From Streptomyces huiliensis (GTDB lineage: Bacteria > Actinomycetota > Actinomycetes > Streptomycetales > Streptomycetaceae): a DNA stretch of 64,000 nucleotides. This document shows positions 8,672 through 16,545 of the stretch, piece after piece. The translations under genes were made by a program, and so were the position numbers. The notes under the pieces were generated by a model, which saw only the letters and a list, made by a program, of their open reading frames with translations, was not told the DNA's origin and ran no database searches. The stretch lies in NCBI RefSeq assembly GCF_020037025.1, contig NZ_JAIQLH010000057.1:1-64000 (forward strand), read 5' to 3'. Each line of letters opens with the position of its first letter. Position 1 is the stretch's first letter.

Positions 8672-9007
8672 TCTGCGCGACCGTGTCGACGGAAGTCGTG
8701 TGAGGATCGCGCACACCCACTTGCCGCCGCAAGGTCGGAGCCCACGTCGAGCATGGCTTCGCCAGTATGAAGAGCTTGGCTCCGAGCTCGTCCAGGACCA
8801 GGCGCTTCGGTTCCGCCCACACTCGTCCCTCGGGCCACTCGGCCAATCGTCGGAAGGCGGTGGTGGCCGAAAGGCGGCGCGAGACCGCCGCCGGGCGCAC
8901 CCATCACACGCCTTCACCACCCGCCCTCCTCGCAACTTGTCCGGAAGACGCCGACGTCCGTTGTGGCATCTGCAGCCGATCGGCCGCAGCTGTGGAAGGG
9001 GGACCCC
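8672..9007. other. Intergenic region with transposase remnant and promoter of secreted-protein gene
   Basis: 336 bases without an intact gene. The middle carries the IS5-like fragment listed separately on the minus strand. The right end holds the ribosome site GGAAGGGGGA of the gene at 9008. Confidence 0.5.
8766..8885 (-). pseudogene. Remnant of an IS5-family transposase N-terminus
   Basis: One frame on the minus strand reads TTAFRRLAEWPEGRVWAEPK followed by RLVLDELGAK. This resembles the N-terminal TxxWRRLxxWxExGVWxxLHxxLLDEL block of IS5-family transposases. The similarity stops after about 40 codons, and no DDE catalytic core, start codon or terminal repeats could be seen, so this is at most a decayed scar. 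The call rests on motif resemblance alone. Confidence 0.35.
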
Positions 9008-9505
9008 ATGAAGGCAACGATGATGAGGCGTCAGGTGCTGTTCAGTGCGCTGGCCCTGGCTACCGGCGCTGGGGTGGCACTGGCCGCGATGCCGGGCACA
9101 GCACAGAGCGCGCCACCCGGAGCAGCGGCCGTCTTCAGCGGCTACAAGGACTCCTACAAGCTCAACACCGGGGCCAACGGCCTGGCAGAGGTCGGCAGGC
9201 TCTCCCTGCCGGAGGGCTCCTACACGATCTCCGCGAAACTGAACCTGGACGTGCCCGACGGCGGTCACCACCAGACGATCCGTTGCTTCCTCCGGGCCGG
9301 CAACGACTTCGACCGGCTCTACGCCAACCACGACGGGACCCTCGCGCACGTCCCGATGTCGCTGAACGTGGTCCACACCTTCACCGCGTCCGGCAACGCG
9401 GTGCTGACGTGCGGCCACTCCTACACGGCAGGCGGCACGGACATATCGTTCGTCAAGATCACCGCCGTCAAGGCGTCCTCCCTGTCGAACCACCGCATGC
9501 CATAA
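9008..9505 (+). CDS. Small secreted protein
   Basis: A 165-residue protein with a clear Sec signal peptide: MKATMMRRQ, a hydrophobic stretch (VLFSALALATGAGVALAA) and a cleavage region near GTAQSA. The mature part has regular beta-strand-like segments and two cysteines about 40 residues apart (TIRCFLRAG and VLTCGHSY), suggesting a disulfide-bonded extracellular beta-sandwich. ATG 9008 follows GGAAGGGGGA; an in-frame ATG upstream (8963) has no such site. No known family is recognised. It is followed by a strong hairpin shared with the converging gene. Confidence 0.75.
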   Translation: MKATMMRRQVLFSALALATGAGVALAAMPGTAQSAPPGAAAVFSGYKDSYKLNTGANGLAEVGRLSLPEGSYTISAKLNLDVPDGGHHQTIRCFLRAGNDFDRLYANHDGTLAHVPMSLNVVHTFTASGNAVLTCGHSYTAGGTDISFVKITAVKASSLSNHRMP

Positions 9506-9532
9506 CCGACTGGCACACCGGCACCGGCGACC

Positions 9533-9568
9533 GAGGCGGCCGGGGGGTCTCACCCCTCCGGCCGCTCT
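9533..9568. terminator. Bidirectional hairpin between converging genes
   Basis: GAGGCGGCCGGGGGGT pairs with ACCCCTCCGGCCGCTC around a five-base loop, with one bulge or mismatch. It lies between the secreted-protein gene on the plus strand and the binding-protein gene on the minus strand. Confidence 0.65.
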
Positions 9569-9686
9569 TCCGTATCCGGTGGCGGGTATACGCACCGCCC
9601 GCGAACCCCGCGGCTGCCACGCTCGGTACACCGGCGTCTGTCCGCGGGGTCCGGCTGGGGCGATCCGCCGGACGAAACGACGTCTT

Positions 9687-10844
9687 TCAGCCCTGCGTGC
9701 CGTTCTGGTCCACCGGGTACAGACCCAGCTTCCCCTCCGGGTCCGCCGGGTTCGCGCCCTTCACGTCACCCACGAAGAGGTTGATCTTCGCCTTGAAGCG
9801 GTCGAGCCCCGCACGGTCGCCCATGAACCGGCCGAGGCCGAGGGGGTTCATGTTGTCGTAGTCGAAGATCCCCTTGCGGCCGGCCGGCGCGGGGACGTCC
9901 GTGCGGGCGCTCCAGCCGTACGACTTCTCCTGGTAGCCCTTCGACAGGATCCAGCTCAGGTACAGCTTGGCCGCCGCCTTGTGCGGCGCGTCCTTGAGGA
10001 TCGCGCCGGTCTGCGGCCAGGCGACCCACGGCGACTTCTCGGGGATGCTCGTCTTCGACAGGCCGCTGGAACTGCCGGAGCTGCCGAAGTTGGCGACGTA
10101 ACCGTCCTTGCCGACGGCCGCGGACGCGTCCGCCGTGCCGCGCACGAACTTCGGGTTCTGCGCCATGAGCTTCTTCAGGTAACCGGTGCCGTACTTGTCG
10201 GTCAGCTGCTTGAAGTAGTAGAGAACGGCGTCGTCGTCGTTCGGGTACGTGAAGACGAGCTTGTTCTTGAACTCGGGCTTCAGGAAGTCCCCGGCCTCGA
10301 CGGGCGCCTTGTCGCCGAGCGTCGTGGCGGTGACGTTGGCGAAGCCGATGAAGAACAGGCCGGTGTAGTACCCGTCCTTGTCCTTGACCTTGTCGTAGAC
10401 CTTGTTCCAGCCGACGGGCTTGTACTTCTCCAGCGCGCCTTCCTTCTTCCAGCGCGGGAAGTCGTCGAGGGTCTGGAGGTGGACGACGTCGGCGACGACC
10501 TTGTGCTCGGCTATCTGCTGGTCGAGGCGCGCGTCGTGGTTCTTGCTGAAGTCGACGACCGTGTCGACCTTCATCTTCGGGAACTGCTTGAGGAAGGCGT
10601 TCTTGAGGTAGTCGGCCTGGCCCGGCTTGTCGCCGCCGGCGTAGACCACCAGCCGGCCGCCCTCGGCCAGCGCCTCCTTGTAGAGCTTCTGCAACTGCGC
10701 GTCCTCGCTCGCCGCGGCGGCCTTCGAGGCGCGCGGGGAAGCGGCGGGAGAGGCGGACGGGGCAGCGGCGGCGACGGTGGCACCGCTCGCGGCGAGAACG
10801 CCGAGGGTGGCGGCCGCGGCCCAGACCTTCCGGGTGGACTTCAC
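9687..10844 (-). CDS. ABC transporter substrate-binding protein (family 1), orphan
   Basis: A secreted solute-binding protein of about 385 residues. GTG 10844 follows GAAGGAG; the start further upstream (10880) is not supported. The signal peptide is KSTRKVWAAAATLGVLAASG with an Ala-rich cleavage region and no lipobox cysteine, so unlike most Gram-positive binding proteins it is probably not lipid-anchored. The mature part has the family-1 layout (EGGRLVVYAGGDKPGQADYL near the start, then DVVHLQTLDDFPRWKKEGAL), resembling Fe(III)/AfuA-like or spermidine-type binders. No permease or ATPase gene is adjacent. Two operator-like sites lie upstream. The ligand is unknown. Confidence 0.85.
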   Translation of the reverse strand: MKSTRKVWAAAATLGVLAASGATVAAAAPSASPAASPRASKAAAASEDAQLQKLYKEALAEGGRLVVYAGGDKPGQADYLKNAFLKQFPKMKVDTVVDFSKNHDARLDQQIAEHKVVADVVHLQTLDDFPRWKKEGALEKYKPVGWNKVYDKVKDKDGYYTGLFFIGFANVTATTLGDKAPVEAGDFLKPEFKNKLVFTYPNDDDAVLYYFKQLTDKYGTGYLKKLMAQNPKFVRGTADASAAVGKDGYVANFGSSGSSSGLSKTSIPEKSPWVAWPQTGAILKDAPHKAAAKLYLSWILSKGYQEKSYGWSARTDVPAPAGRKGIFDYDNMNPLGLGRFMGDRAGLDRFKAKINLFVGDVKGANPADPEGKLGLYPVDQNGTQG

Positions 10845-10907
10845 GAGGACTCCTTCGTGGGGGGCGCATGGGGAACGCATGTGGGGATGCGATGCGGCGA
10901 GTCACGT

Positions 10908-10964
10908 TTGAACTTTCAAGGACTTGCCGAGCCCACCCTAGGCCCTGAGTACTTAAACTTTCAA
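10908..10964. promoter_or_regulatory. Pair of TTGAA-CT-TTCAA-like operator sites
   Basis: TTGAACTTTCAA (10908-10919) is a perfect 5-2-5 inverted repeat, and TTAAACTTTCAA (10953-10964) repeats it with one change, 45 bp further on. Both are AT-rich for this genome and lie in the promoter region of the binding-protein gene at 10844. Two spaced dimer sites suggest cooperative binding of an unidentified regulator. Confidence 0.5.
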
Positions 10965-11013
10965 TAAACTCGGGCCCTGAGTGCCCGGGCCCCAGACCTC
11001 GAGCCGGACGCGC

Positions 11014-11207
11014 TTACGAAGCCCAGCCGCCGTACGGCACGGTGATCAGTTCCATGGCGTGGCCCGCCGGGTCCATGAAGTAGACGCCCCGGCCGCCGTC
11101 GTTGTGGTTGATCGTGCCGGGCCGCTGCTTGCGCGGATCGGCGTAGTGCTCGATGCCGCGCCGCCTGATCCGTGCGTACGCCGCGTCGAACTCCAGACGC
11201 GCGTCTC
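11014..11207 (-). pseudogene. C-terminal fragment of a VOC/glyoxalase-fold protein
   Basis: The minus strand encodes about 63 residues ending at TAA 11014-11016. They include GRGVYFMDPAGHAMELITVP, the typical last strand of the vicinal-oxygen-chelate fold with its metal-binding Glu. An in-frame stop lies immediately upstream and no start codon or N-terminal half is present, so the gene is truncated. The break falls just before a run of short ACCACTG repeats at about 11268-11316. Confidence 0.6.
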
Positions 11208-11267
11208 ATCCGGCCGCGGCCGCGTCACAGGCGGCGGGGCCGCCTCGTCTCAAGGGCGTACCCAGTG

Positions 11268-11316
11268 ACGAGCACTGATGACCACTGCCAACCACTGCCG
11301 ACCACTGACGACCACG
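11268..11316. repeat. Short degenerate tandem repeat around ACCACTG
   Basis: Four to five degenerate copies of an 11-base unit close to CACTGCCGACC lie just upstream of the AhpD-like gene and next to the truncated VOC fragment. This is consistent with a rearrangement junction. Confidence 0.4.
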
Positions 11317-11328
11317 AAGGAGCCCACC

Positions 11329-11802
11329 ATGGACGCGCGACTGAACTACTTCGCCGACCCGGCCGCCGGCAAGATCATGAAGCACCTCATGTCGGCGGGC
11401 AAGGCGCTCAAGGAAATGCCGCTGCCGGCCGTGACGCAGGAGCTGGTGGCCCTGCGCGTGAGCCAGATCAACGGCTGTGCCGTCTGCATCGACATGCACA
11501 CCAAGGAGGCCGCAGCCGCCGGTGAGAGCCCGGTGCGGCTGAACCTGGTCGCGGCGTGGCGGGAGGCCACGGTCTTCACCGAGGCCGAGCGGGCGGCGCT
11601 GGAGTTCGCGGAGGCGGGGACCCGGGTCGCGGACGGGGCCGGGGGCATCGGCGACGCGGTGTGGGCGGACGCCGCCGAGCACTACGACGAGGAGCAGCTC
11701 ACCGCCCTGGCGGTCCTGGTCTCCATCATGAACTCGGTGAACCGGCTGAACATCATCGCCCGGCAGCCGGCCGGCGACTACGTGGCCGGGCAGTTCCACT
11801 GA
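11329..11802 (+). CDS. AhpD-like carboxymuconolactone decarboxylase-family protein
   Basis: A 157-residue alkylhydroperoxidase D-like protein. The catalytic motif GCAVCIDMHTKEA carries the CxxC pair at about residues 50 and 53 and the histidine at 57, as in the peroxidase/thiol-relay members. ATG 11329 follows GAAGGAG. Such proteins reduce peroxides or act as thiol relays; the partner is unknown. The HxlR regulator and MFS transporter downstream may respond to the same redox or toxic stress, but the genes are not obviously cotranscribed, since the regulator is on the opposite strand. Confidence 0.85.
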   Translation: MDARLNYFADPAAGKIMKHLMSAGKALKEMPLPAVTQELVALRVSQINGCAVCIDMHTKEAAAAGESPVRLNLVAAWREATVFTEAERAALEFAEAGTRVADGAGGIGDAVWADAAEHYDEEQLTALAVLVSIMNSVNRLNIIARQPAGDYVAGQFH

Positions 11803-11855
11803 GCGGGAGCGTCCACTGAGCGGGAGCGCCCCCGGCGGCCGGCGCGCGGCTCGGG

Positions 11856-12308
11856 TCACCGGGCCGGAAGCTTGTGGACGACCGTGTCGTCCGGGTCCAC
11901 CCGCCGCCCGTCGGCCGACAGGACTTCCAGCGGACGGAGGGGCCGCTCGCGGCGGCGGTCGACCAGTTCGGAGTGGGGTTCGCCGGGCGTGAAGGCGTGC
12001 TGCTCACCCCACTGGCGCAGGGCCACGATGACGGGGAAGAGCGCCTTCCCCTTCGGGGTCAGGACGTACTCGCGGTAGGCGCTGCCGTCCGAGGCGGGGA
12101 CGGACTCCAGGACGCCGCCGGCGACCAGGGTGCGCAGCCGCGCGGTGAGGATGTTCTTGGCGACGCCGAGGCTCCGCTGGAACTCGCCAAAGCGCCGGCT
12201 TCCGTCGAAGGCGTCGCGCACGATCAGCAGGGACCACCAGTCGCCGATCGCGTCCACCGACCGGGCGACGGGGCATTCGCTGTCGTCGAAGCGGGTCCTG
12301 GTCACCAT
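11856..12308 (-). CDS. HxlR-family transcriptional regulator
   Basis: A 150-residue winged-helix regulator. It has the HxlR signature SECPVARSVDAIGDWWSLLI, with the conserved N-terminal cysteine that often senses oxidants or electrophiles, followed by RRFGEFQRSLGVAKNILTAR and the wing EYVLTPKGKALFPVI. ATG 12308 follows GAGTGAGGGA; the ATG at 12326 has no ribosome site. It is divergent from an MFS transporter and separated from it by a 56-bp dyad, so it probably represses both itself and the transporter. Confidence 0.9.
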   Translation of the reverse strand: MVTRTRFDDSECPVARSVDAIGDWWSLLIVRDAFDGSRRFGEFQRSLGVAKNILTARLRTLVAGGVLESVPASDGSAYREYVLTPKGKALFPVIVALRQWGEQHAFTPGEPHSELVDRRRERPLRPLEVLSADGRRVDPDDTVVHKLPAR

Positions 12309-12329
12309 GGCGTCCCTCACTCTCATTTT

Positions 12330-12385
12330 GGTTGCAACATGCTACCAACGCGGACTACCGTCCCGATCGGTAGCAAGTTGCAACC
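12330..12385. promoter_or_regulatory. Long inverted repeat, HxlR operator between divergent genes
   Basis: The left arm GGTTGCAACATGCTACC (12330-12346) and the right arm GGTAGCAAGTTGCAACC (12369-12385) are inverted copies with one mismatch in 17, separated by 22 bases. Each arm contains a GTTGCAAC palindrome. Its place between hxlR and the divergent exporter gene makes it the obvious regulator site. Confidence 0.75.
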
Positions 12386-12405
12386 GAATGGGTGGGAGGG
12401 GTTTC

Positions 12406-13671
12406 ATGCCCTGCAGCAGTGACGCCACGGCACGACCGAACGAGGCCCGGGGCGAAGGGGATCGCGAAGGGGGGCGCGAAGGGGATCCGCCCTTCGTCCT
12501 GTCGCGCCGCCTCGTCGTCCTCTTCGCCGTGGCCTGCGGCGCCGCCGTGGCCAACGTCTACTTCTCGCAGCCCCTCCTGGTGACCATGGGCCACGACCTC
12601 GCCATGAGCCCGGCGCTCGTCGGCAGCGTCGTCACCCTCACCCAGGCCGGCTACGGGCTGGGACTCTTCTTCCTCGTGCCGCTGGGCGACATCGCCGACC
12701 GCCGACGGCTCGTCGTCGTCCAACTGCTGCTCCTGGTCGGGGCGCTGGCCGTGGTGGCCGCCGCCCGTTCGGCGGCGGTGCTGCTCGCGGGCATGGCCGC
12801 GACGGGGCTCCTCGCGGTCGTCACGCAGACGCTGGTGGCGTTCGCGGCGTCGCTGGCGCCTCCCGCCGGGCGCGGGCGGGTCGTCGGCCTGGTGACCAGC
12901 GGCGTCGTCACCGGCATCCTGCTCGCCCGCACCGTGTCCGGCCTCCTCGCCGACCTCGCGGGCTGGCGCTCCGTCTACGTCGCCTCGGCGTCGCTCACCG
13001 CGCTGCTCGCGCTCATCCTGTACCGCGTCCTGCCCCGCCGTACCCCCGCCCGGCCGGCGCCCCTGCCCTACGGGCAGCTCCTGCGCTCGACCCTCACCCT
13101 CTTCGCGCGGGAACGGCTCCTGCGGCTCCGCGCCGCGTTCTGCCTGCTGGTCTTCGCTTCCTTCAGCACCCTGTGGAGCAGCGTCGCGCTGCCGCTCAGC
13201 GAGGCGCCTTACGGGTTCTCCCACAGCGCGATCGGGGCGCTGGGCCTGTTCGGCGTCGCCGGCGCCCTCGCCGCGACCGTCGCGGGCCGGCTGAACGACC
13301 GCGGCCTCTCGCAGCGCACCACCGGCATCGCGCTGGCCCTGCTCACCGTCTCCTGGCTGCCCCTGGCCTTCACCCGCGACTCGCTCTGGGCCCTGGTCGT
13401 CGGGGTGGTCCTGCTCGACCTGGCCGTGCAGGCGGTACACGTCACCAACCAGACGCTGATCTACGCGCTGCACCCGGACGCGGGCAGCCGGCTGATCGGC
13501 GGGTACATGGTCTTCTACTCGCTCGGCAGCGCCGTCGGCGCCCTCGCCGCGACCGCCCTCTACACGGCCGCCGGCTGGGGCGCGGTCTGCGCGCTGGGCG
13601 CCGGGTTCGGCTCCCTGGGATTCGTCCTGTGGGTGTGCACGCGCCGCGGCGGCACCCCACCGACCGCCTAG
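12406..13671 (+). CDS. MFS drug/metabolite exporter
   Basis: A 421-residue major facilitator with about 12 hydrophobic segments. Motif A is visible in the loop after the second helix (GDIADRRRLV) and motif C-like glycine spacing in helix 5 (GLVTSGVVTGILLARTVSG), so proton-linked export is likely. The N-terminal 30 residues are charged and variable. ATG 12406 follows GGTGGGAGGGG. It is divergent from the HxlR gene and shares its operator, so it should be de-repressed when HxlR is inactivated. The substrate is unknown. Confidence 0.9.
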   Translation: MPCSSDATARPNEARGEGDREGGREGDPPFVLSRRLVVLFAVACGAAVANVYFSQPLLVTMGHDLAMSPALVGSVVTLTQAGYGLGLFFLVPLGDIADRRRLVVVQLLLLVGALAVVAAARSAAVLLAGMAATGLLAVVTQTLVAFAASLAPPAGRGRVVGLVTSGVVTGILLARTVSGLLADLAGWRSVYVASASLTALLALILYRVLPRRTPARPAPLPYGQLLRSTLTLFARERLLRLRAAFCLLVFASFSTLWSSVALPLSEAPYGFSHSAIGALGLFGVAGALAATVAGRLNDRGLSQRTTGIALALLTVSWLPLAFTRDSLWALVVGVVLLDLAVQAVHVTNQTLIYALHPDAGSRLIGGYMVFYSLGSAVGALAATALYTAAGWGAVCALGAGFGSLGFVLWVCTRRGGTPPTA

Positions 13672-13768
13672 GAGCCGTCCGGCCGCCCACGGCGCGGTGT
13701 GCGCAGCGCGATCACGCCGGTCAGTGCGCGGGGACTGTCCCGGCCGTGATCACCTGCGCGAGCCCTGC

Positions 13769-14050
13769 CTAGTCCCGCCGGCTGGTGACCTCGACGAGGT
13801 GCATGCCGAACTGCGTCTTCACCGGGCCCTGGACCTCGCCGACCGGCGCGCTGAAGACGACCTGGTCGAACTCGGGAACCATCTGTCCCGGACCGAACTC
13901 GCCGAGGTTGCCCCCGTCACGAGAGGAGGGGCACGACGAGTGCTTCTTGGCGAGCTCGGCGAAGTCGGCGCCGCCCTCGATCTGCTCCTTCAGCTGCAGC
14001 GCTTCGGATTCCGTCTTCACCAGGATGTGGCGAGCAGTGGCCCGGGCCAT
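13769..14050 (-). CDS. ppiC: Parvulin-type peptidyl-prolyl isomerase
   Basis: A 93-residue stand-alone parvulin closely resembling E. coli PpiC in length and order: [60 protein letters not shown] and a QFGMHLVEV end. It catalyses cis-trans isomerisation of peptidyl-prolyl bonds and is cytoplasmic, with no signal peptide. The GAAGGGAAAAGCG site precedes ATG 14050; a duplicated GATTGAACC lies just upstream. It converges with the MFS gene. Confidence 0.95.
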   Translation of the reverse strand: MARATARHILVKTESEALQLKEQIEGGADFAELAKKHSSCPSSRDGGNLGEFGPGQMVPEFDQVVFSAPVGEVQGPVKTQFGMHLVEVTSRRD

Positions 14051-14139
14051 CGCTTTTCCCTTCGATTGAACCGATTGAACCGATCACGAAATGAAACCGA
14101 CTCGAATGCTACAGAGCGCTGCCCCGGCGCCGTTCCGTC

Positions 14140-16482
14140 CTAGCCGGAGGCGGAGCCGGAGCGGCGAGGAGACGCCCGGCGCGTGGTCCGCGTGGTCCGC
14201 GGAGCCGGACGCGTCTGAGGGCCGGCGGCGAGGCGGTTCCGCAGCCGGGCGTGGCGGAACTGGTAGACGGGGCCGACCCGGCGCAGGATGCCGAGGCGGT
14301 GCGCCTCGGCCAGGAACGCCTGGAGCCGCCAGGGGAGTTCACCGCGCAGCGCGAGGAGCAGCCGGGCGAGGGTGTAGTGGGGCCAGGCATGGGCGGCGAG
14401 AGCGATGACCGTGCCGATGAAGCCGCCGGTGAACAGCCCTTCGGCGACCAGGAGCAGGCTGCCCGCCAGCGGACGGGAGGGGAACCAGACGGCCGCCTTC
14501 AGGGCGGCGTCGGGCAGGACGAAGACGAACGTGCAGGCGATGCCGCTGACGAGGGAGATCAGGCGGTCCGCGCGGAGGGAGGAGACCGGAGTGGCGGGTT
14601 CGTCCGGGGCCGAGGGGACCCGCAACCAGTCCAGGACGGCCAGTCCGACGCCAAGGCCCCCGCCGACGAGCAGGCCGCGCGGCACGACGCCAGGCACCGA
14701 CACCCGCAGATCTCCGATCACGGCGTAGCAGATGTACGCCCCCTGGCTGCCCATGGTGACCCCGGCGACGACGGCGAGGGCCCGGGCCAGTCGCCGACGC
14801 CACTGCCGGAGTGACGGGCGGCCGCGGCTCGGTATGGAAGGCGGAGTCGGCATCCCTGTGCCCAGCAGGACGATCCAGAGGCTGAAGCCGAAGAAGACAG
14901 CGGCCGCTGTGAGCACGGCCGGGTGCCGGAAATCGGCCGAGAACACGAAGGCCGCCGGCAGCGCTGTGAGAACACCGGATACGGCAACCACCGCGGCACG
15001 AGCTCCCCCGCGCCCCAAGGTGGCGAGCAAGCCGCCGACCGCGACAGTGGGAAGGATCGCCACCGCTTCCAGCGCCGGCCTGAGGTACTGGGACAAGTCG
15101 GAAGCCCCGGCCCAGGGAACGATGCCGGCTGGGGCCACCCAAAGCGCCGTGGTGACAATGACGCCCACCGCCGCGATCAGCGTCCAGCTCAGGGCCCGCC
15201 GCCACGTCCCCGCCAGCGCCGGGGTCCAGCGGTGCATCCGCCACCACGCCAGGTCGTGCGTCCCCTCCGCCCGCATCCCCGCCGCGATCCGCACCAGGTA
15301 GCGCACGGCCCGCTCGGGGTCCCAGCCGCCGCCCGGCCGCTGCCGCCGGGCGCGCGCGTACAGCGTCGGCACCAGCGCGTCGAGCAGGTGCCGCTCGATG
15401 GCGGAGGCCGTCGGGAAGCGGACGGTGTCCGCCAGTTCGGCGGGGTCGTTGTCCGCGTCCGCGTAGACGGAACGCGCCAGGGCGACCATCAGCGGGCTCG
15501 CCAGCGCCAGGGCCGCGGGGGCCTCCGGACGCCGGGCGACGTGCCGGGCCACCGCTTCCCAGCCGTGGTGCCGGGGGCCGGGCGGGGTGGCGAGCCGCAG
15601 GAGGGCGAGGGCGTCGTCGAAGGCCACCGGCGCCGGCTCCAGGACCGCGGCGCCGGTCAGCACGCCGCTTTCCGACACGGCGCGCACGTAGTCGTCCGTA
15701 CGGCAGGTGAGGACGAGCGGGGCGTGCGAGGGGAGCGTGTCGTTGAGCGCGCGCAGCACCGCCGCCCGGCCGGGGGCGGGGAGTTCGTCGAGTCCGTCGA
15801 GGACGGGGATCAGGCGGTGTTCGCAGAGCAGTTCCTCGACCGCGGTGGCGCCGTACCGCTCGGCGTCGGCCAGCAGCGGGTAGTCGGCCGTGATCCGGCA
15901 CCGCAGCCAGTCCCACGCGCTGTGCCGCGCGGGATCGAAGGACGACAGCGAGCACAGCACGGGGACGGGGTCCCCGGCGGTCCGCGTCCGCAGCAGTGCC
16001 AGCATCAGCAGGACGGCGAACGTCGTCTTGCCCGAGCCGCCCGGCCCCAGCAGCACCAGCCTGCGCCGGGTGAGCCCCCGGTAGGCGTCGGCGAGTTCCA
16101 CGGCCGCGTCGGCCCGGCACACCACGGCCACGCCCACCAGCCGCCGGTGGTCGGACACGCCCGCCAGGTCGGAGTCCGCCCAGACGACGGGCAGCGGCGC
16201 CGGGTCGAACAGCTGCCGGAGGACCGCCTCGTTCTCCCACTGCCTGCGCACCGCGCGGGCCAGCGCCTCGCCGGCCTCGGTGATCTGGTCGCCGGTGGAC
16301 TGGCCGCGCCGCCCCCGGCCCCGCCAGGCCCACATGGACAGGACGGCGAAGAGGCCGAAGGCCGTCCCGAGCACCGACGCCACGGTGGACGCCTGCTCGT
16401 GGTCCCCGCGCAGCCCGACGACCGACAGGCCGCAGACCAGCACCGCGCACAGAACCCACGTCGCGATCCACCGCCACCGCAT
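14140..16482 (-). CDS. Membrane-anchored NACHT-domain NTPase
   Basis: A 780-residue STAND-class ATPase. Order: two N-terminal membrane helices (about residues 5-25 and 35-52), a NACHT domain with Walker A LLGPGGSGKTT near 143-153, Walker B LIPVLDGLDELP and a CRTDDY sensor, a helical stretch, then about eight hydrophobic segments, ending with the cytoplasmic block LRGELPWRLQAFLAEAHRLG and ILRRVGPVYQFRHARLRNRL. That ending recurs in streptomycete NACHT proteins. NACHT ATPases act as ligand-gated oligomerising switches, and some bacterial ones give phage resistance. No effector domain or partner gene is visible here, so defence is only a possibility. I chose ATG 16482; a TTG at 16524 is an alternative. 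Confidence 0.85.
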   Translation of the reverse strand: MRWRWIATWVLCAVLVCGLSVVGLRGDHEQASTVASVLGTAFGLFAVLSMWAWRGRGRRGQSTGDQITEAGEALARAVRRQWENEAVLRQLFDPAPLPVVWADSDLAGVSDHRRLVGVAVVCRADAAVELADAYRGLTRRRLVLLGPGGSGKTTFAVLLMLALLRTRTAGDPVPVLCSLSSFDPARHSAWDWLRCRITADYPLLADAERYGATAVEELLCEHRLIPVLDGLDELPAPGRAAVLRALNDTLPSHAPLVLTCRTDDYVRAVSESGVLTGAAVLEPAPVAFDDALALLRLATPPGPRHHGWEAVARHVARRPEAPAALALASPLMVALARSVYADADNDPAELADTVRFPTASAIERHLLDALVPTLYARARRQRPGGGWDPERAVRYLVRIAAGMRAEGTHDLAWWRMHRWTPALAGTWRRALSWTLIAAVGVIVTTALWVAPAGIVPWAGASDLSQYLRPALEAVAILPTVAVGGLLATLGRGGARAAVVAVSGVLTALPAAFVFSADFRHPAVLTAAAVFFGFSLWIVLLGTGMPTPPSIPSRGRPSLRQWRRRLARALAVVAGVTMGSQGAYICYAVIGDLRVSVPGVVPRGLLVGGGLGVGLAVLDWLRVPSAPDEPATPVSSLRADRLISLVSGIACTFVFVLPDAALKAAVWFPSRPLAGSLLLVAEGLFTGGFIGTVIALAAHAWPHYTLARLLLALRGELPWRLQAFLAEAHRLGILRRVGPVYQFRHARLRNRLAAGPQTRPAPRTTRTTRRASPRRSGSASG

Positions 16483-16545
16483 ACCCGGCCAACGATACGC
16501 CGCCGAGACCGTCACGGGGCCCAACGCCGCCGTACTGTCGGCGAC

